DNA of 64,000 nt, taken from assembly GCA_016717855.1 (NCBI GenBank), contig JADKEV010000026.1, forward strand, positions 1 to 64,000, given 5' to 3'. The DNA is from Betaproteobacteria bacterium. GTDB taxonomy: Bacteria > Pseudomonadota > Gammaproteobacteria > Burkholderiales > Casimicrobiaceae. Positions 1-10,314 of the stretch are shown one piece after another; position 1 is the first letter of the stretch, and every line of letters starts with the position of its first letter. The position numbers and the translations under genes are program-made. The notes under the pieces are model-generated. The model was not told the DNA's origin and ran no database searches. It saw only the letters and a list, made by a program, of their open reading frames with translations.

Positions 1-3000
1 CCGCCATGCCGAGCACGCCGGTATCGCCCGCGCCTGCAGAAGACGATCATCGCGTCCGGCGCCGCGCCGGGGGTTCGCGGATCGTCGGTGATGGCGGTCG
101 TCTCGTTGCTGCCGTCGAGGTCGGCGTCATAGAGCACGGTGCCCTGGTTGCTGAGGGCGCCGGTCGCATTCGCGTTCACCGTGGCGCCGATGGTGAGGGT
201 GACGCTGCCGCCCGCGGGAACGCTGCCGTTCCAGGTGACCGTGTTGGTGCCGGGGCTGGCCGCCCGCGGTGCCCGGGCGTCGCGCGCTGGCGAGGCGCCA
301 GCCGCTGGCGGCAACGTCGGTGAGGATTCGTTGCCGGCACTGTCCGGCGCCGGAGCGTTGCCGAATTGCGTCCAGCACGATCGTGTACGCCACCGAAACC
401 GCCGGGGACGCAGCGTGGCGGCCACGACCGTCTTGGTCGCCGTCAACGCGCCGCGCGTGGTGGACACCGTCGCGCGTCGCCCGCCCACGGCAGGGTCGTC
501 GGTGATCCGCGCGGTCTCGTGGCCGCCGTGGAGGTCGGCGTCGAAAACTGATCGCGCCCCTGGTTGCTCACCACGGTGGCGATGGGCGGCCCGACTCACC
601 GTGGCGGTGATGGTGAGGGTCACTTCGCGGCGGGCCATGCGGCCGTTCCAGGTCACAGTGTTGGCCCCGATGGCGGCCACCGCGGTCCCGGCCGTCGCGC
701 TCGCGTTCACCAGCGCCAGCGTGGCCGGCAGCACATCGGTGAACTCGTTGCCGGCGTTGTCCAGCGACGCGGCCGCTCCGGTGTTGAAGAGCACGACCGT
801 GTAGGTGACGGTGCTGCCCGCCGCGAACGTCGCGCCGCTGACGGTCTTGGTGCCGGTCAGGTTGGCGTTCTGGACCACGAATGACGTCGGATCGGCCGCG
901 CCGGCGATGGCGGGGTCGTCGGTGAGCAGTGTCGCTTCGTTGCTGCCGTCGCTGGCGTCGGCGTCAGTACGCCACCGTGCCCTGGTTGCTGATCGTAGTG
1001 CCCAGCGTGCCGGCATTAATCGTCGCGGTGATGGTGATGACGACGCTGCCACCCAGCGGCGCCAGGCTGCCATTCCACGTGACCGTGTTGGTGCCCACCG
1101 TCGCCAGCGCGGTGCCGCTGGAGGCCGTCGCGCCGGCCAGCGTCAGGCCGGCCGGCAGCACGTCGGTGAACTCGTTGCCGGCGTTGTCGGCCTGGTTGGC
1201 GGTGCCGGTGTTGGTGAGCGTCACGGTGTAGGTGACGCCTGGCCGACTTCCGGAACGTGCCCAACACCGTCTTGCGGCGCGAGCGCGACCGCCGGGCGCG
1301 AAGCCGGCGACGTCGAAGCGCACGGCGTGACGATGATCGACCAGCCGCCGAACGGCGTGCCGTCGCGCCCGCCGCTGGCGATCGACCAGACATCCACCAT
1401 GCGCGGTCCACGTGCCCAGCGTGCTCCATGCCGTCATAGCGCGACAGGGCTGCCCACCGATCGGGAGTTCCCGCGTCGACGAGCGCCGCCCAGGGCGAGG
1501 GGCCGGCAGCCAGGACCTGGTGAAGGCGGCGGCGCCGCGTTGGCCTGCACCATGTCGTTGGCGGCGATCGCCGGCACGTCGTCGTCGATCACCATGCCGG
1601 CGATGCTGGTGCCGCCCAGGTCGTTGAGGCCGTCGATCAGCGTGATCAGGTCGACGCCGATGCCCTGCGGCGAGCGCAGCATCGCGGTCAGGTCGCCGGC
1701 CGCGGTGGTGGTGATGCTGTCGATCCGGAAGTCCAGGTCGGCGATCTCGTAATCGTCGGCGATGTTGATCTGATGAAAGACGCCGCGAGGCCGGTTGGAG
1801 AGGATGGTCAGCGCGGGCTGGGCGTGCCGGTGTAGGTGACCACCGGGTCGGTACCGGTGCGGGTGCCGACGCGGACGCGGAACGTGGCCGTCGTGGAACC
1901 GATGTTGGGAGCCTCGCTCAGCGTGAAGTCGATGGCGGTGCCCGCGGCGACTGACGGGTCCACGGTGAAGCGAAGAGTCGCCCGGCGCCGTTCCCTGCGG
2001 GGGCGATCGCGCCGTAGGTCGGCGCTGTTGTCGTAGACGGTGACGCCGGGGGTGGCGGTGGCCAGCGTCGCGGTGGCGCCGGCGACCGCACGGGTGGCGG
2101 CGCGCCACGGGTTGGTCAGCTTCACCGCGATCCGGATGGCCTCGCCGGGATCGATCGCGCCGTTGTTGTTGGATGCGCTGTCGTCGATCGTGACGTCGGT
2201 CAGCGCGTTCGCCACGTCGAGGTACGGGACGAAGGATTCCCCGATCGCCCGTTTGGCTGCGCCCATAGCGCCGCTGAACGCGGAAGGGCGCCGCGGCGCC
2301 GTAGCCCAGGCCGCGATCGGCGAACCCGTCCCAGATCGACGTTTCGTTGGCGCAGGCGTTGGTCGCGCAATCGGCCTCGATGATCGCATCGCGCCCATCG
2401 ATGAAGGTCGGATCCAGCGGCGTCATCTTCATTCCGTCGGTGACCAGCTGGAGCGTCGTCTGATTGCCGGCGGGCACGTCGCCGTTGGCGCCGGCCGGGT
2501 CGGCGATCACGCGCGCGCGCACCCCCCACAAGGTCAGCGCCCAGATCTCGCCGCTGTTGTGGACTTCCAAGCCGCCGTTCAGGTTGAAGCCCAGCGGGTC
2601 CGCTGCGATCCCGCCGGAGAGGTCGTTGGTGACGTCATCGGCGTCGGCCCAGGTCAGCGGATTGACCGCGTGATCCGTGCTGTACGGAAAGCGGCGGATG
2701 CCGTAGAGATAGTTGTCCAGCAGGCCGCCGAGCTTGTACGTCGCGTAGGCGCCGCTGGCATATCGGCCGGCGGGGTTGTCCGCATTGGTGTTGTTCAGGA
2801 GCGAGAGCGCATAGAAGTCGCTCCAGCCCTCGCCCATGCCGCGCGCCGGATCCCAGTTCAGGCCGGCGCCGTTGCCGACCAGCCGGTTGCTGGTGCCGTG
2901 GGTCAGTTCATGGATGACGATCTCGGCATCCAGGCTGCCGTCGCGATCGATGGTGGGGCCGGTGAAGCGGTACATCTGCATCCGGCCGGACGTGCCGTCG

Positions 3001-4619
3001 GGCGGCGTCGCGAAGTTGGCGTTGTTGGTGCCGCTGCCATCCTGCGCATCGGCGCGCACGCGGTCATTGCCCAGCCCCATCCCGCTGAAGTTGGTCTGCT
3101 GGAAGTTGCCCGAGGCCTCGTCGAAGCCCAGCTGGTAGAGCTTGTCGTGATACCAGTTGGTGACGTAGAACAACTGCGTGACGACGCCGCGGCGGAACTG
3201 GTCGACCGGCAGCGTGCCGCTGGCGCCGGCGCCCGTCGGCGTCTGGCCGGCTTCCGGATCCCCGCCCTGCGGCGCGGGCAGGTAGTTCGTCTGGAAGTCC
3301 CGCGGCGCGGTGCCGAGAAAGTCGCGCTCGCGTGCGTCGGCATCGGGATTGCCGGTCGGCCGGCCGTTGCCGTCGAGCACGCCGCCCGCATCGGTGTCGC
3401 AGATGTTCGCGTTTGCGCCCTGCGTGCGGTCCAGGCAGGCGAGCACGTTGTTGCCCAGCGTCTGCGTCTCGTTGGCGGTGCACACGCCGCCGGGGCAGTC
3501 GTCGATCCAGCCGTTGGGACTGGCGGCCGAGTCCATCGCCGCGTGCATGCTGACGATGGCCGGTGCGATCTCGGGGAACTGCGTTCCGGCGCCCGGCGCC
3601 ACCGTGGCCGGCGACTGCGGCGCCGGATTGTCGGCGGGCGTGACGCCGTCGGCCTGCACGTAGACGCGGAACCGCGCGTCGTGCGCCGACGCATAGTCGC
3701 GGATTCCCTTGCGCCAGAGCAGGTCGCCGGTCTCGGCGTCGACGATCGCGTACCAGTCCTGCTCGCCGGTCGTGAACGCGACCAGCGACCAGGCCGGCAC
3801 CAGCAGCCCGGGCGCCAGCGGAAACAGCACCTGGCGGGCCGTGATCGGGCCCGCGGTGTAGCCGTCGTCGCCGCTGAGTTCGATGCGCCCGCTGTTCTGC
3901 GCAGTGATCGTGTATGTAGCCGGATCGACCGCCTTGCCCTCAGCGGCCAGAAGGCTCGCAACCGCGGCCTCCGGCGCCATGAACCTGGCGGCACTGGCGG
4001 CGGCGGCGAGTGCGCGCGCATGGGGAATCATCAGGCCCACGCCCTTGATCAGCCGGCCAGCGCGATCGACGACGAAGCGGGTCTCGCTCTGGAACACCGG
4101 CCGGCCATCGATCTGCTGTTCCAGCCGCAGCATGCGCAGGCCGCTGGCGCCGCCGGGGCTGTCGCCGAGCACCACCAGGTCGGCCTGGTCCGCCGCGGAG
4201 AGTCCGAACAGGTCGCCGTTCCGCTGCAGATAGCCGCGCACGATGGCCTCGGTACTGCGGCCCGGGGCAGGCGCGGTCAATGCGCCCGTGCGGTCGCGGA
4301 TGGATTCGGGGCCGCCCGAGAGATTGGACAGTCGGACCTGCAGGCCCGGCTGCGTCGCGGCGCGCGCCGCGATCGCGCTGGCTATCGCTGCGGCGCCGGA
4401 GGCGGACAACGAGCGGGCCGCGCTGGCCGTGCCCGCGCGCGCGGCGGTCGCGCTACGGAACGCTGCGGTGAAGTTGACCCGCGCGTCGACCATGCGGGCG
4501 GGTTGCGCCTTGCCCGCGCCCGGCGGCGGCGCCGTGATGGCCGCGGCAGGGGCGGCAACCGCAATCAGCAGGACGATGCACGTAAGAAATACGAAGAAAT
4601 GCCGGGAACTGCTGTGCAC
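1..4619 (-). pseudogene. Secreted M36 (fungalysin-type) metallopeptidase with P-domain and DUF11 repeats, frame-interrupted, runs off left edge
   Basis: Reads from 4619 leftwards. It begins with a signal peptide (hydrophobic run ending AAPAAA, about residues 8-27), then an FTP-type propeptide and an M36 catalytic domain. The zinc site HELTH is near residue 570 (2898-2912), with a downstream GEGWSDFY supplying the third ligand. Secreted peptidases of this family degrade extracellular protein. After GLGYGAAAPF (about 2280) the reading frame moves to another frame (ESFVPYLDVANALTDV, about 2250-1810). It moves back for a proprotein-convertase P-domain (IADLDFRIDSITTT onward, about 1790-1560) and shifts again for the DUF11 region (below 1450). 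At least three shifts are needed, so either the gene is decayed or the sequence has indel errors. Residues on both sides of each break fit one continuous protein. The 3' end lies outside the window. Confidence 0.8.
120..1245 (-). repeat. Three tandem DUF11-like repeat units in the 3' part of the M36 gene
   Basis: Read on the minus strand, three units each contain a YTV-x-L-x-NTG-like strand, a DNAGNEFTDVLPA-like segment, a NTVTWNG segment and a terminal NQGTV-x-YDAD segment. The equivalent GTGTA words fall at 1226, 799 and 383, giving periods of 427 and 416 bases. Neither is a multiple of three, which shows that frame is lost between units. DUF11 domains form Ig-like stalks in bacterial surface and secreted proteins. 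Unit 3 is the most degraded. Confidence 0.7.
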
Positions 4620-4806
4620 TGGAATTTTCCCAAGAAGACAGTCGAGACGCGTGTCGAACGCCGCCCCCGCTCGCGCGCAACATGATTGTAGTCACGTTTG
4701 GCGGCGCGGAACCCGAAAATCTTTCTCTTCCCGGTTGCGCAGGCGTCGCCGAATGTGTGATAGTCCCACGACGGCACCAGTACAACAACGCACAGAGGGA
4801 GAAACC

Positions 4807-7401
4807 ATGCAAGCGAACAACAGCCGGATCGCGGCCATGGCCGCGAAGGTCACAGTGTGCGCCGCGATTCTGGCTGCGCCGGCGCAGGCGGCGACGATCA
4901 CCGTCAACAGCCTGGCCGATGACGTGTTTCCGAACGGCGCCGGCGCCATCTTTGACGCCGGCGGCTCGCCGGTGGTGCTGGGCGCAGCCAAGTGCACGCT
5001 GCGCATGGCAATCGCCTCGGCCAATCTCGATCCTTTGCCGGGCGCCGAGGTCGGCGGCGCGCTGTTCGGCTGCGAGGCCGGCTCGGGCGCCGACACCATC
5101 GTCTTCGATGCCGCGCTCGGCCTGGCGAGCACCCCCGGCACGATCACGCTGGCCAGCAAGGCGATGAGCGAGGCGCCCGCAGTCTACGGGTCCCCCAATA
5201 CTGCAGCGCTGGCGGTCTCGCGTCCGCTGACCATCACCGGCCCCGGATCGACGCAACTGACGATCGACGGCAACGTGGCGGGCAACGATGGGCGGCGGCC
5301 GCTGGTGGTCAGCGACGGCGTCGACAACACCGACTTCTTGTTCAGGATGACCGGCGTCCGCTTTTATCGCGGGCGCACGATCGACTTGTCGTCCGGCTGC
5401 ATGTTCACCGGGGAGAGCCTGGAACTCGACGACGTCACGTTCGAGAATTGCGAATCCGTTGGCGGGGCAACGAACAGCGGTTTCGGCGGCGCGCTGGGCG
5501 CCGGCAGCGTGCTGGCGGCAACCGTCGCCCCGAACATCACGATCGCGAACTCGAAATTCCTGGGCAATCGCGCTGTCCGCGGCACGCCGCCGTTCACCGG
5601 CGTCGGACCCACCACGGACAATCGGCGTCCCGACAACGGCGCCGCGTTCTTCGGTTCTGGCTCCCGCAAGGTCGGCGCCGTGACGCTGACCAACGTGCTG
5701 TTCAATGGCAATTCGGCGGAGCGCCAGGGCGCCATGGTCATCCAGAACGCTGCGTCGGTGGTGATCTCGGGATCGCTCTTCGTCGGCAACGCGGCGACCG
5801 GCATCGATCCTGTCGTGAACAACCCCTCGCTCACGGGGAACGGATCCGGCCGCTATGGCGGCTTCCTGATCACCAATGTTTTTGGCAGCGTCACGATCAA
5901 CAACGGCACCCGGGTCATCGGCAATGTGGCCAACGAAGAGCGCGGCGGATTCGGCGTGTCGACGGTGGGTGAAGACGGCGTGAGTGGCGTGACCATCGAC
6001 TCCATCGAGGTCAGCGGCAATTTCGTCAACCGCGGCCGCATCGGCGGCTTCGAAGTGCTCACCGATACGTTCACTGGCAATAACTGCAATGGCGCGCGTT
6101 TGCGCCCGGTGGTCATCAACAACGTGCGGATCCTGGGCAACTCGGTGGCGACCAACACCGGCGGCTTCCGGGTCACCTGTTCCGGGGCGCTGACCATGAC
6201 CGACAGCAGCGTGCGCTTCAACCGGGCGCGCGGCTTCCGGCTGGTCAGCAGCGACCCGGTGGCGTCGGGCAACAGCGCCGGGCAGATATCGCCGGCGACG
6301 GACGCCACTGCCGCGCAATCGACCGCGACGCTCACGCGGGTGACGATACAGGGCAACCAGACCCAGGGCACCGCGAATGGCGGCGGCTACGGCGTGTTTT
6401 CCGTGTTCGGTCTCGGCGCGTTCACCGCCGACTCGATTCGCGTGCTGGAGAACTCCACGGCCAGCGGAGTTTCCGGGCTGTCGCTCAATGCCCGGGGCGC
6501 CGGCCGCCAGTATCTGGTGACCAACTCCGAGTTTGCGGGCAACACCAGCCCGGGAGCCGTCGCACTGCTCGCTGAAACGGACGGCAACTACACGCTGCGC
6601 AATTCGACCGTGTCGGAGAACGTTGCCACGGCCGGCGGCGGCGGCACCGTGCGGTTGAATGCCAACACCAACACCCCATCCGGTATCAATTTCGCGATCG
6701 AGCACAGCACGATCGCGCGCAACACCGGCGCGAACGAAGAAGCGTTCGACGTTGGCGTGTGGGCGAACCAGCCAAATCCGGGGGTCGTGACGAACACGCT
6801 GTTCGACGGCAGCAACGCGGCCATCACGGTCAGGAATTCCGTTCTTGGCGCGCGCGCGCCCGGTTCCACGGCGGCTGGCAATCTGGTCGGCATCGCCCCT
6901 GGGTTCGGTATCCCCAACCCCACCGCCACCAATTCGCTGCTGGAAAACTCCGCCGGCGCGCCGGCGGGTTTCTGCGGCGGAGCCGGAATGAAATGCAACA
7001 TCGGCAGCTTGGTCAGCCCGCTGGCGGCCAACGGGGGGGCGGCGGGAACGCGCACCATGGCGCTGCTCGCGGGCAGTCCGGCCATCAACACGGGCGGAGC
7101 GGTGCTCGGCGGACTCACGACCGACCAGCGCGGCAGCGGCTTCCCGCGGGTGATCGGCGGCGTCGTCGACATGGGTGCGTACGAGACCGACCCGGCAACG
7201 ACCACCGGCTGCACGCTGGATATCGATGGCAACCTGACGCCCGACGCGCTGACCGACGGCCTGATGGTGATCCGGGCGCTGTTCGGACTGACCGGCACGG
7301 CGGTTACCAACAACGCGGTCGGCGCGTCGCCCACGCGCGGCACCTGGTCCCTGATCCAGAGCTATCTGAACACGAATTGCGGCACGAACCTGGCGCCGTA
7401 G
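4807..7401 (+). CDS. Secreted CSLREAI / right-handed beta-helix protein with choice-of-anchor Q-like and dockerin-like C-terminus
   Basis: 864 residues. The start at 4807 follows GAGGGAGAAACC and gives a signal peptide ending in APAQAA; longer in-frame starts upstream lack these. CTLRMAIASAN (about residue 62) matches the CSLREAI motif found at the N-terminus of bacterial surface proteins. The centre is Asn/Gly-rich with repeated NSxFxGN-like turns, typical of parallel beta-helix repeats. Near the C-terminus, LLAGSPAINTG followed by DQRG and DMGAYE is the choice-of-anchor Q signature. The last about 60 residues (DIDGNLTPDALTDGLMVIR and following) form a calcium-loop, dockerin-like module. It is divergent from the M36 peptidase gene with 187 bases between starts. 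No function can be assigned; an adhesive or polysaccharide-binding surface role is inferred. Confidence 0.8.
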   Translation: MQANNSRIAAMAAKVTVCAAILAAPAQAATITVNSLADDVFPNGAGAIFDAGGSPVVLGAAKCTLRMAIASANLDPLPGAEVGGALFGCEAGSGADTIVFDAALGLASTPGTITLASKAMSEAPAVYGSPNTAALAVSRPLTITGPGSTQLTIDGNVAGNDGRRPLVVSDGVDNTDFLFRMTGVRFYRGRTIDLSSGCMFTGESLELDDVTFENCESVGGATNSGFGGALGAGSVLAATVAPNITIANSKFLGNRAVRGTPPFTGVGPTTDNRRPDNGAAFFGSGSRKVGAVTLTNVLFNGNSAERQGAMVIQNAASVVISGSLFVGNAATGIDPVVNNPSLTGNGSGRYGGFLITNVFGSVTINNGTRVIGNVANEERGGFGVSTVGEDGVSGVTIDSIEVSGNFVNRGRIGGFEVLTDTFTGNNCNGARLRPVVINNVRILGNSVATNTGGFRVTCSGALTMTDSSVRFNRARGFRLVSSDPVASGNSAGQISPATDATAAQSTATLTRVTIQGNQTQGTANGGGYGVFSVFGLGAFTADSIRVLENSTASGVSGLSLNARGAGRQYLVTNSEFAGNTSPGAVALLAETDGNYTLRNSTVSENVATAGGGGTVRLNANTNTPSGINFAIEHSTIARNTGANEEAFDVGVWANQPNPGVVTNTLFDGSNAAITVRNSVLGARAPGSTAAGNLVGIAPGFGIPNPTATNSLLENSAGAPAGFCGGAGMKCNIGSLVSPLAANGGAAGTRTMALLAGSPAINTGGAVLGGLTTDQRGSGFPRVIGGVVDMGAYETDPATTTGCTLDIDGNLTPDALTDGLMVIRALFGLTGTAVTNNAVGASPTRGTWSLIQSYLNTNCGTNLAP

Positions 7402-7453
7402 CCGCAGCACATGGCGCGCGCGGGTTGCCCAATGCAGCCCCCGCGCCAATGCC

Positions 7454-8993
7454 CTACCAACGGCACCCGACATCGGCGACGGCGCCCGCGACCAGCGCCG
7501 GGACGGCGAGCAGGCCCATGTCGGCATACGCATTGCGGCAGTCGGGCTTGATTGCCTTCTCGATGCCTTCGGCGAGCTTCGATTTGCGCTCGGCCGGCAC
7601 CGTTATCTGCAGCGGCAGCAGCCCGCGCGAGCCCGAACCCTCGGTGGCGATCTCGCGCGCCCGCTGGCGCACCGCGTCAAGGTTCAGCCGGGGCGTGGCG
7701 CCGGGCGGTGCGGCCGGCGCCGCCGCATCGGGCCGGGGCCGGAAGATGTCGTCGCGCCCGTCAGGCATGCCGGCGCGCGGGCGCGGCGACGGATCGGCGG
7801 GCGTTCCGGTATCGCGGCCGCTGGGGGCGGGCGCCGCCGCGGCAGGGGTCGCGGTGGGTGCCGCCGGGGCCGCAGGGGCGGCGGATGCGCTGGGTGTGGC
7901 CGCCGGCGGCGTCGCGGCCGGAGCAGGCGCGGCCGCCGGCGCTGCCGGTGCGTCGCGCACGGCGCGTTCGACGGGCGGGGGCGTGATCGCGCGTTCGCTG
8001 CTGGGCGGCGCGACGCGCTCGACCGGGGTCGGCGGCGCGGCCGCCGGCACCTGACGCAGGCGCCGGCTGGATGGCCGGCGCGATATCGGGTGGCGCGACC
8101 CGCTCGACCGGCGCCGGCGTGGGCGTCTCGGTGCGAGGGGGTGCTGCGGCAGGCGGCAAGGGCGGCTCCGGCTTGGGCGGCGCGACGGGTGCTATCGGCG
8201 GGGCCGACGCGGCAGGGACTTCGCGCGGCAGCGGGACTGGCGCCGGCTGGGGCGCCGGCTCGATGGTTCGCGGCGCGATGCGTTCGGCCGCCGGCGCCGG
8301 CGTCCTGGGCACTTCGCGCGGTGCGGGCGCGGTCGGCGGGACGATGGGCTGTTCGATCTTTGGCGCGATGACGCGCTCGATAGGCGCCGGCGGGAGGACC
8401 GGGACGTCGCGCGCGGGCAAATCGACCGGCGGCGCGGGCGGACGCTCGACGGGCGGGGGCGTGATGGACGATGGTTTCAGCGGCCGGTCGACCACCTCGG
8501 GCGCGCTGAAATTCATGCCGGGCTGGGGGTCGACGGGCGGGGCCTGGGCAGCTGGGGCCGCGTCGCGGGTCGGCTGCGCCGCGGGCGGCGATTCCGGCGC
8601 GGCTTCCACCCGGTTCGCGGCCGGCCGCTGCGGAACCGTGGGCGCCGGCCGCGTTTCCGTGCGCCGGCGTGGGGCCGGCTGTTGCTTGGCGCCGGTGAGC
8701 GTGCGCAGCAGCGCGGCGCCCAGCGAACTGGCCTCGGGCGCGGGCGCCAGCGACAGGCCGGCGCCGGATTCGGCGGACAGCGGCCGCAAGCGCACGCCCA
8801 GCGGCATCGACAGGTAGGCGCCCGGCGCCGTTCCGGTTCCCGTCGTATTGCCGAACAACACGACCAGCAGGAAGTGCAGCAATAGCGACAGGAACACGAA
8901 CCGGCCCAGAGCCGGCGATTCGGCCGCGGCCGGCGACAGTCCGGCAAAGGTGGACCAGCTGAACTTGTTCAAAAGCGGTGGAATGGCTGGCAT
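7454..8993 (-). pseudogene. Proline/alanine-rich membrane-anchored protein, one frameshift
   Basis: Starts at 8993. A single hydrophobic segment (FVFLSLLLHFLLVVLFG, about residues 32-48) resembles the TonB N-terminal anchor and is followed by several hundred residues of Pro/Ala/Glu-rich repeats such as PxPVERVAPP. The frame is lost near 8053-8062 and resumes as VPAAAPPTPVERVAPP, continuing to a stop at 7454. One extra base there restores a single protein of about 510 residues with the same repeat style on both sides. The C-terminal 60 residues (LPLQITVPAERKSKLAEG, then DCRNAYADMGLLAVPAL) are less repetitive and probably folded, with two cysteines. The family is not recognised. Periplasm-spanning placement is inferred from the anchor and the proline-rich linker. 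Confidence 0.6.
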
Positions 8994-9236
8994 GTGGGGA
9001 GGGCGCGGGCGTTAGCTTACCGCATCCTTGTTGCACCGGCCCGCATCAGGCAGGCGGCGTGGACCGCACGCCACTCCGGTGCGCGCGCGGATGAGCCGCC
9101 GGCTTGTAACAATTTGTTGGTCTGGGCCTCGCAATGTGGCTGCAGGCGTTAAGGTGTGCAGGAGCCGGAGAAATGATGCGCATCAGCTGCGCTTCCGGCT
9201 CGATCGTCAACCCGACGAAACGACAGGAGATGCACA

Positions 9237-9767
9237 ATGCTGAAGAAACCCTTGCTGATCGCAGTCATGGCCGCTACCGCGGCGACGGCTACCCTTTCGA
9301 CTTCCGCCTCCGCGGACCCCGTGCTGGGCGCGCTGATCGGCCTCGGCATCGGCGCCGCGGTCGGTCATAACATCAACGGCCACCATGGCGCGGTAGTCGG
9401 CGGCGCGCTTGGCGCGGTCACCGGTGCGAGCATAGGCGCGAGGTCCGGTGGGTATTACAACGGTGGTTATTACGACAGCGGCTACAACGATGGCGGCTAC
9501 GTTGGCCAGCGCTACAGCTACGGCTACACCGCCCCGACCTACTACGCACCGTCGACGTACTACGCACCGGCAGCCTACTACGCAACTGCCCCCGCCTACT
9601 ACGCCCCGCCCGCGGTCGTGTACCGGACCGGGCCGGCCTATGTCCGGCCCTACTATCCGGCGTACGGTCGGGTCGTCTACAACTACGGCGGGCGCGATCG
9701 TCGCGGCGAGCAGGACCGTCGCGGTGACCGGGACCATCGCGGCGGGCACGACCGCGGCCGCTATTGA
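9237..9767 (+). CDS. Exported glycine-zipper, Tyr/Pro-rich protein
   Basis: 176 residues with an AGGAGA ribosome-binding site 6 bases before the ATG. A signal peptide (residues 1-26, ending SASA) is followed by a glycine-zipper hairpin (ALIGLGIGAAVGHNINGHHG, then VVGGALGAVTGASIG), as in YMGG/OmpA-associated lipoprotein-like proteins. A Tyr-rich low-complexity segment follows with repeated TYYAP/AYYA units (about residues 100-125). The tail is Arg/Asp/His-rich (repeated DRRG and DHRGGHDRG). Envelope location is likely and the function is unknown. A strong hairpin downstream (9800-9825) fits an end of transcription. Confidence 0.7.
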   Translation: MLKKPLLIAVMAATAATATLSTSASADPVLGALIGLGIGAAVGHNINGHHGAVVGGALGAVTGASIGARSGGYYNGGYYDSGYNDGGYVGQRYSYGYTAPTYYAPSTYYAPAAYYATAPAYYAPPAVVYRTGPAYVRPYYPAYGRVVYNYGGRDRRGEQDRRGDRDHRGGHDRGRY

Positions 9768-9799
9768 TCGCGGCTTAGCTCAACTCTGACTGGCAACAT

Positions 9800-9825
9800 G
9801 CGGCCCCGCCAACCGGCGGGGCCGC
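9800..9825 (+). terminator. Probable intrinsic terminator after the glycine-zipper gene
   Basis: A perfect 11-base-pair GC-rich stem (GCGGCCCCGCC with GGCGGGGCCGC) closes a 4-base AACC loop, starting 33 bases after the stop codon. It is followed by TCTCATTTG, a weak T-rich tract. Confidence 0.6.
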
Positions 9826-9856
9826 TCTCATTTGACAATCTGGCAATTCGGGACCA

Positions 9857-9923
9857 AATCGGGGTCAGAGCAGGCACTAATCTCGTGCGTTGTTTCGAAA
9901 CATTGGTTACTCTGACCCCAATT
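9857..9923. repeat. Imperfect palindromic intergenic element with GGGGTCAGAG arms
   Basis: The arms AATCGGGGTCAGAG (9857-9870) and CTCTGACCCCAATT (9910-9923) are inverted copies with one mismatch in 14, flanking a 39-base centre. The element sits between the terminator and the MazG-like gene, and its right arm may cover the upstream region of that gene. It looks like a dispersed palindromic repeat of the REP type; no second copy is evident in the window. Confidence 0.5.
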
Positions 9924-9945
9924 GTCACCGAACGGCGGCAAAGCG

Positions 9946-10299
9946 ATGGCCACCGATGCACTGGAAGAACTCACGCTCGCGCTGCGGCGCTTTGCCGCCG
10001 AGCGCGACTGGGAACAGTTTCATACGCCGAAGAACCTGGCGATGGCGCTGATGATCGAGGCGGCGGAGGTTGCCGAGCACTTTCAGTGGACCGGAGCGGG
10101 GGACACTGCGGCACTGTCGGATGAAAAGCGTCAGGCGGTCGCGCTGGAGATCGGCGACACGTTCCTCTATCTGCTCCGGCTCGCGGACCGGCTGGGGATC
10201 GAAATCGCGACCGCGGCGCGAACCAAGATGGACATCAACGCGGCACGCTATCCGGTGGAGAAGGCGTTCGGGCGGGCGGTGAAGTACACGGAACTATAG
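9946..10299 (+). CDS. MazG-like nucleotide pyrophosphohydrolase (dCTPase / RS21-C6 type)
   Basis: 117 residues. The pattern EAAEVAEHFQW, then EIGDTFLYLLRLAD carries the paired ExxE and ExxD metal-binding motifs of all-alpha NTP pyrophosphatases. The short length and the spacing fit the single-domain house-cleaning dCTPase branch rather than full MazG. Such enzymes hydrolyse non-canonical or excess (d)NTPs to the monophosphate and pyrophosphate. The start at 9946 was preferred over 9922 because family members begin close to the first helix (LEELTLALRRFAAERDW). It is convergent with nrdB, with 15 bases between stops, so the two are linked by theme but not by transcript. Confidence 0.8.
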   Translation: MATDALEELTLALRRFAAERDWEQFHTPKNLAMALMIEAAEVAEHFQWTGAGDTAALSDEKRQAVALEIGDTFLYLLRLADRLGIEIATAARTKMDINAARYPVEKAFGRAVKYTEL

Positions 10300-10314
10300 A
10301 GGTACAGCGCAGGC

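Noticed and set aside
139..804. Plus-strand open frames with repeated V-x-VPA-like segments at the left edge
   Set aside because: The repeat signal comes from the DUF11 units on the minus strand, where NAGNEFTDVLPA and NTVTWNG are readable.
4453..7533. Long antisense frame across the beta-helix gene and the start of the M36 gene
   Set aside because: Low-complexity Arg/Ala/Gly/His product complementary to the CSLREAI gene; no start signal or family.
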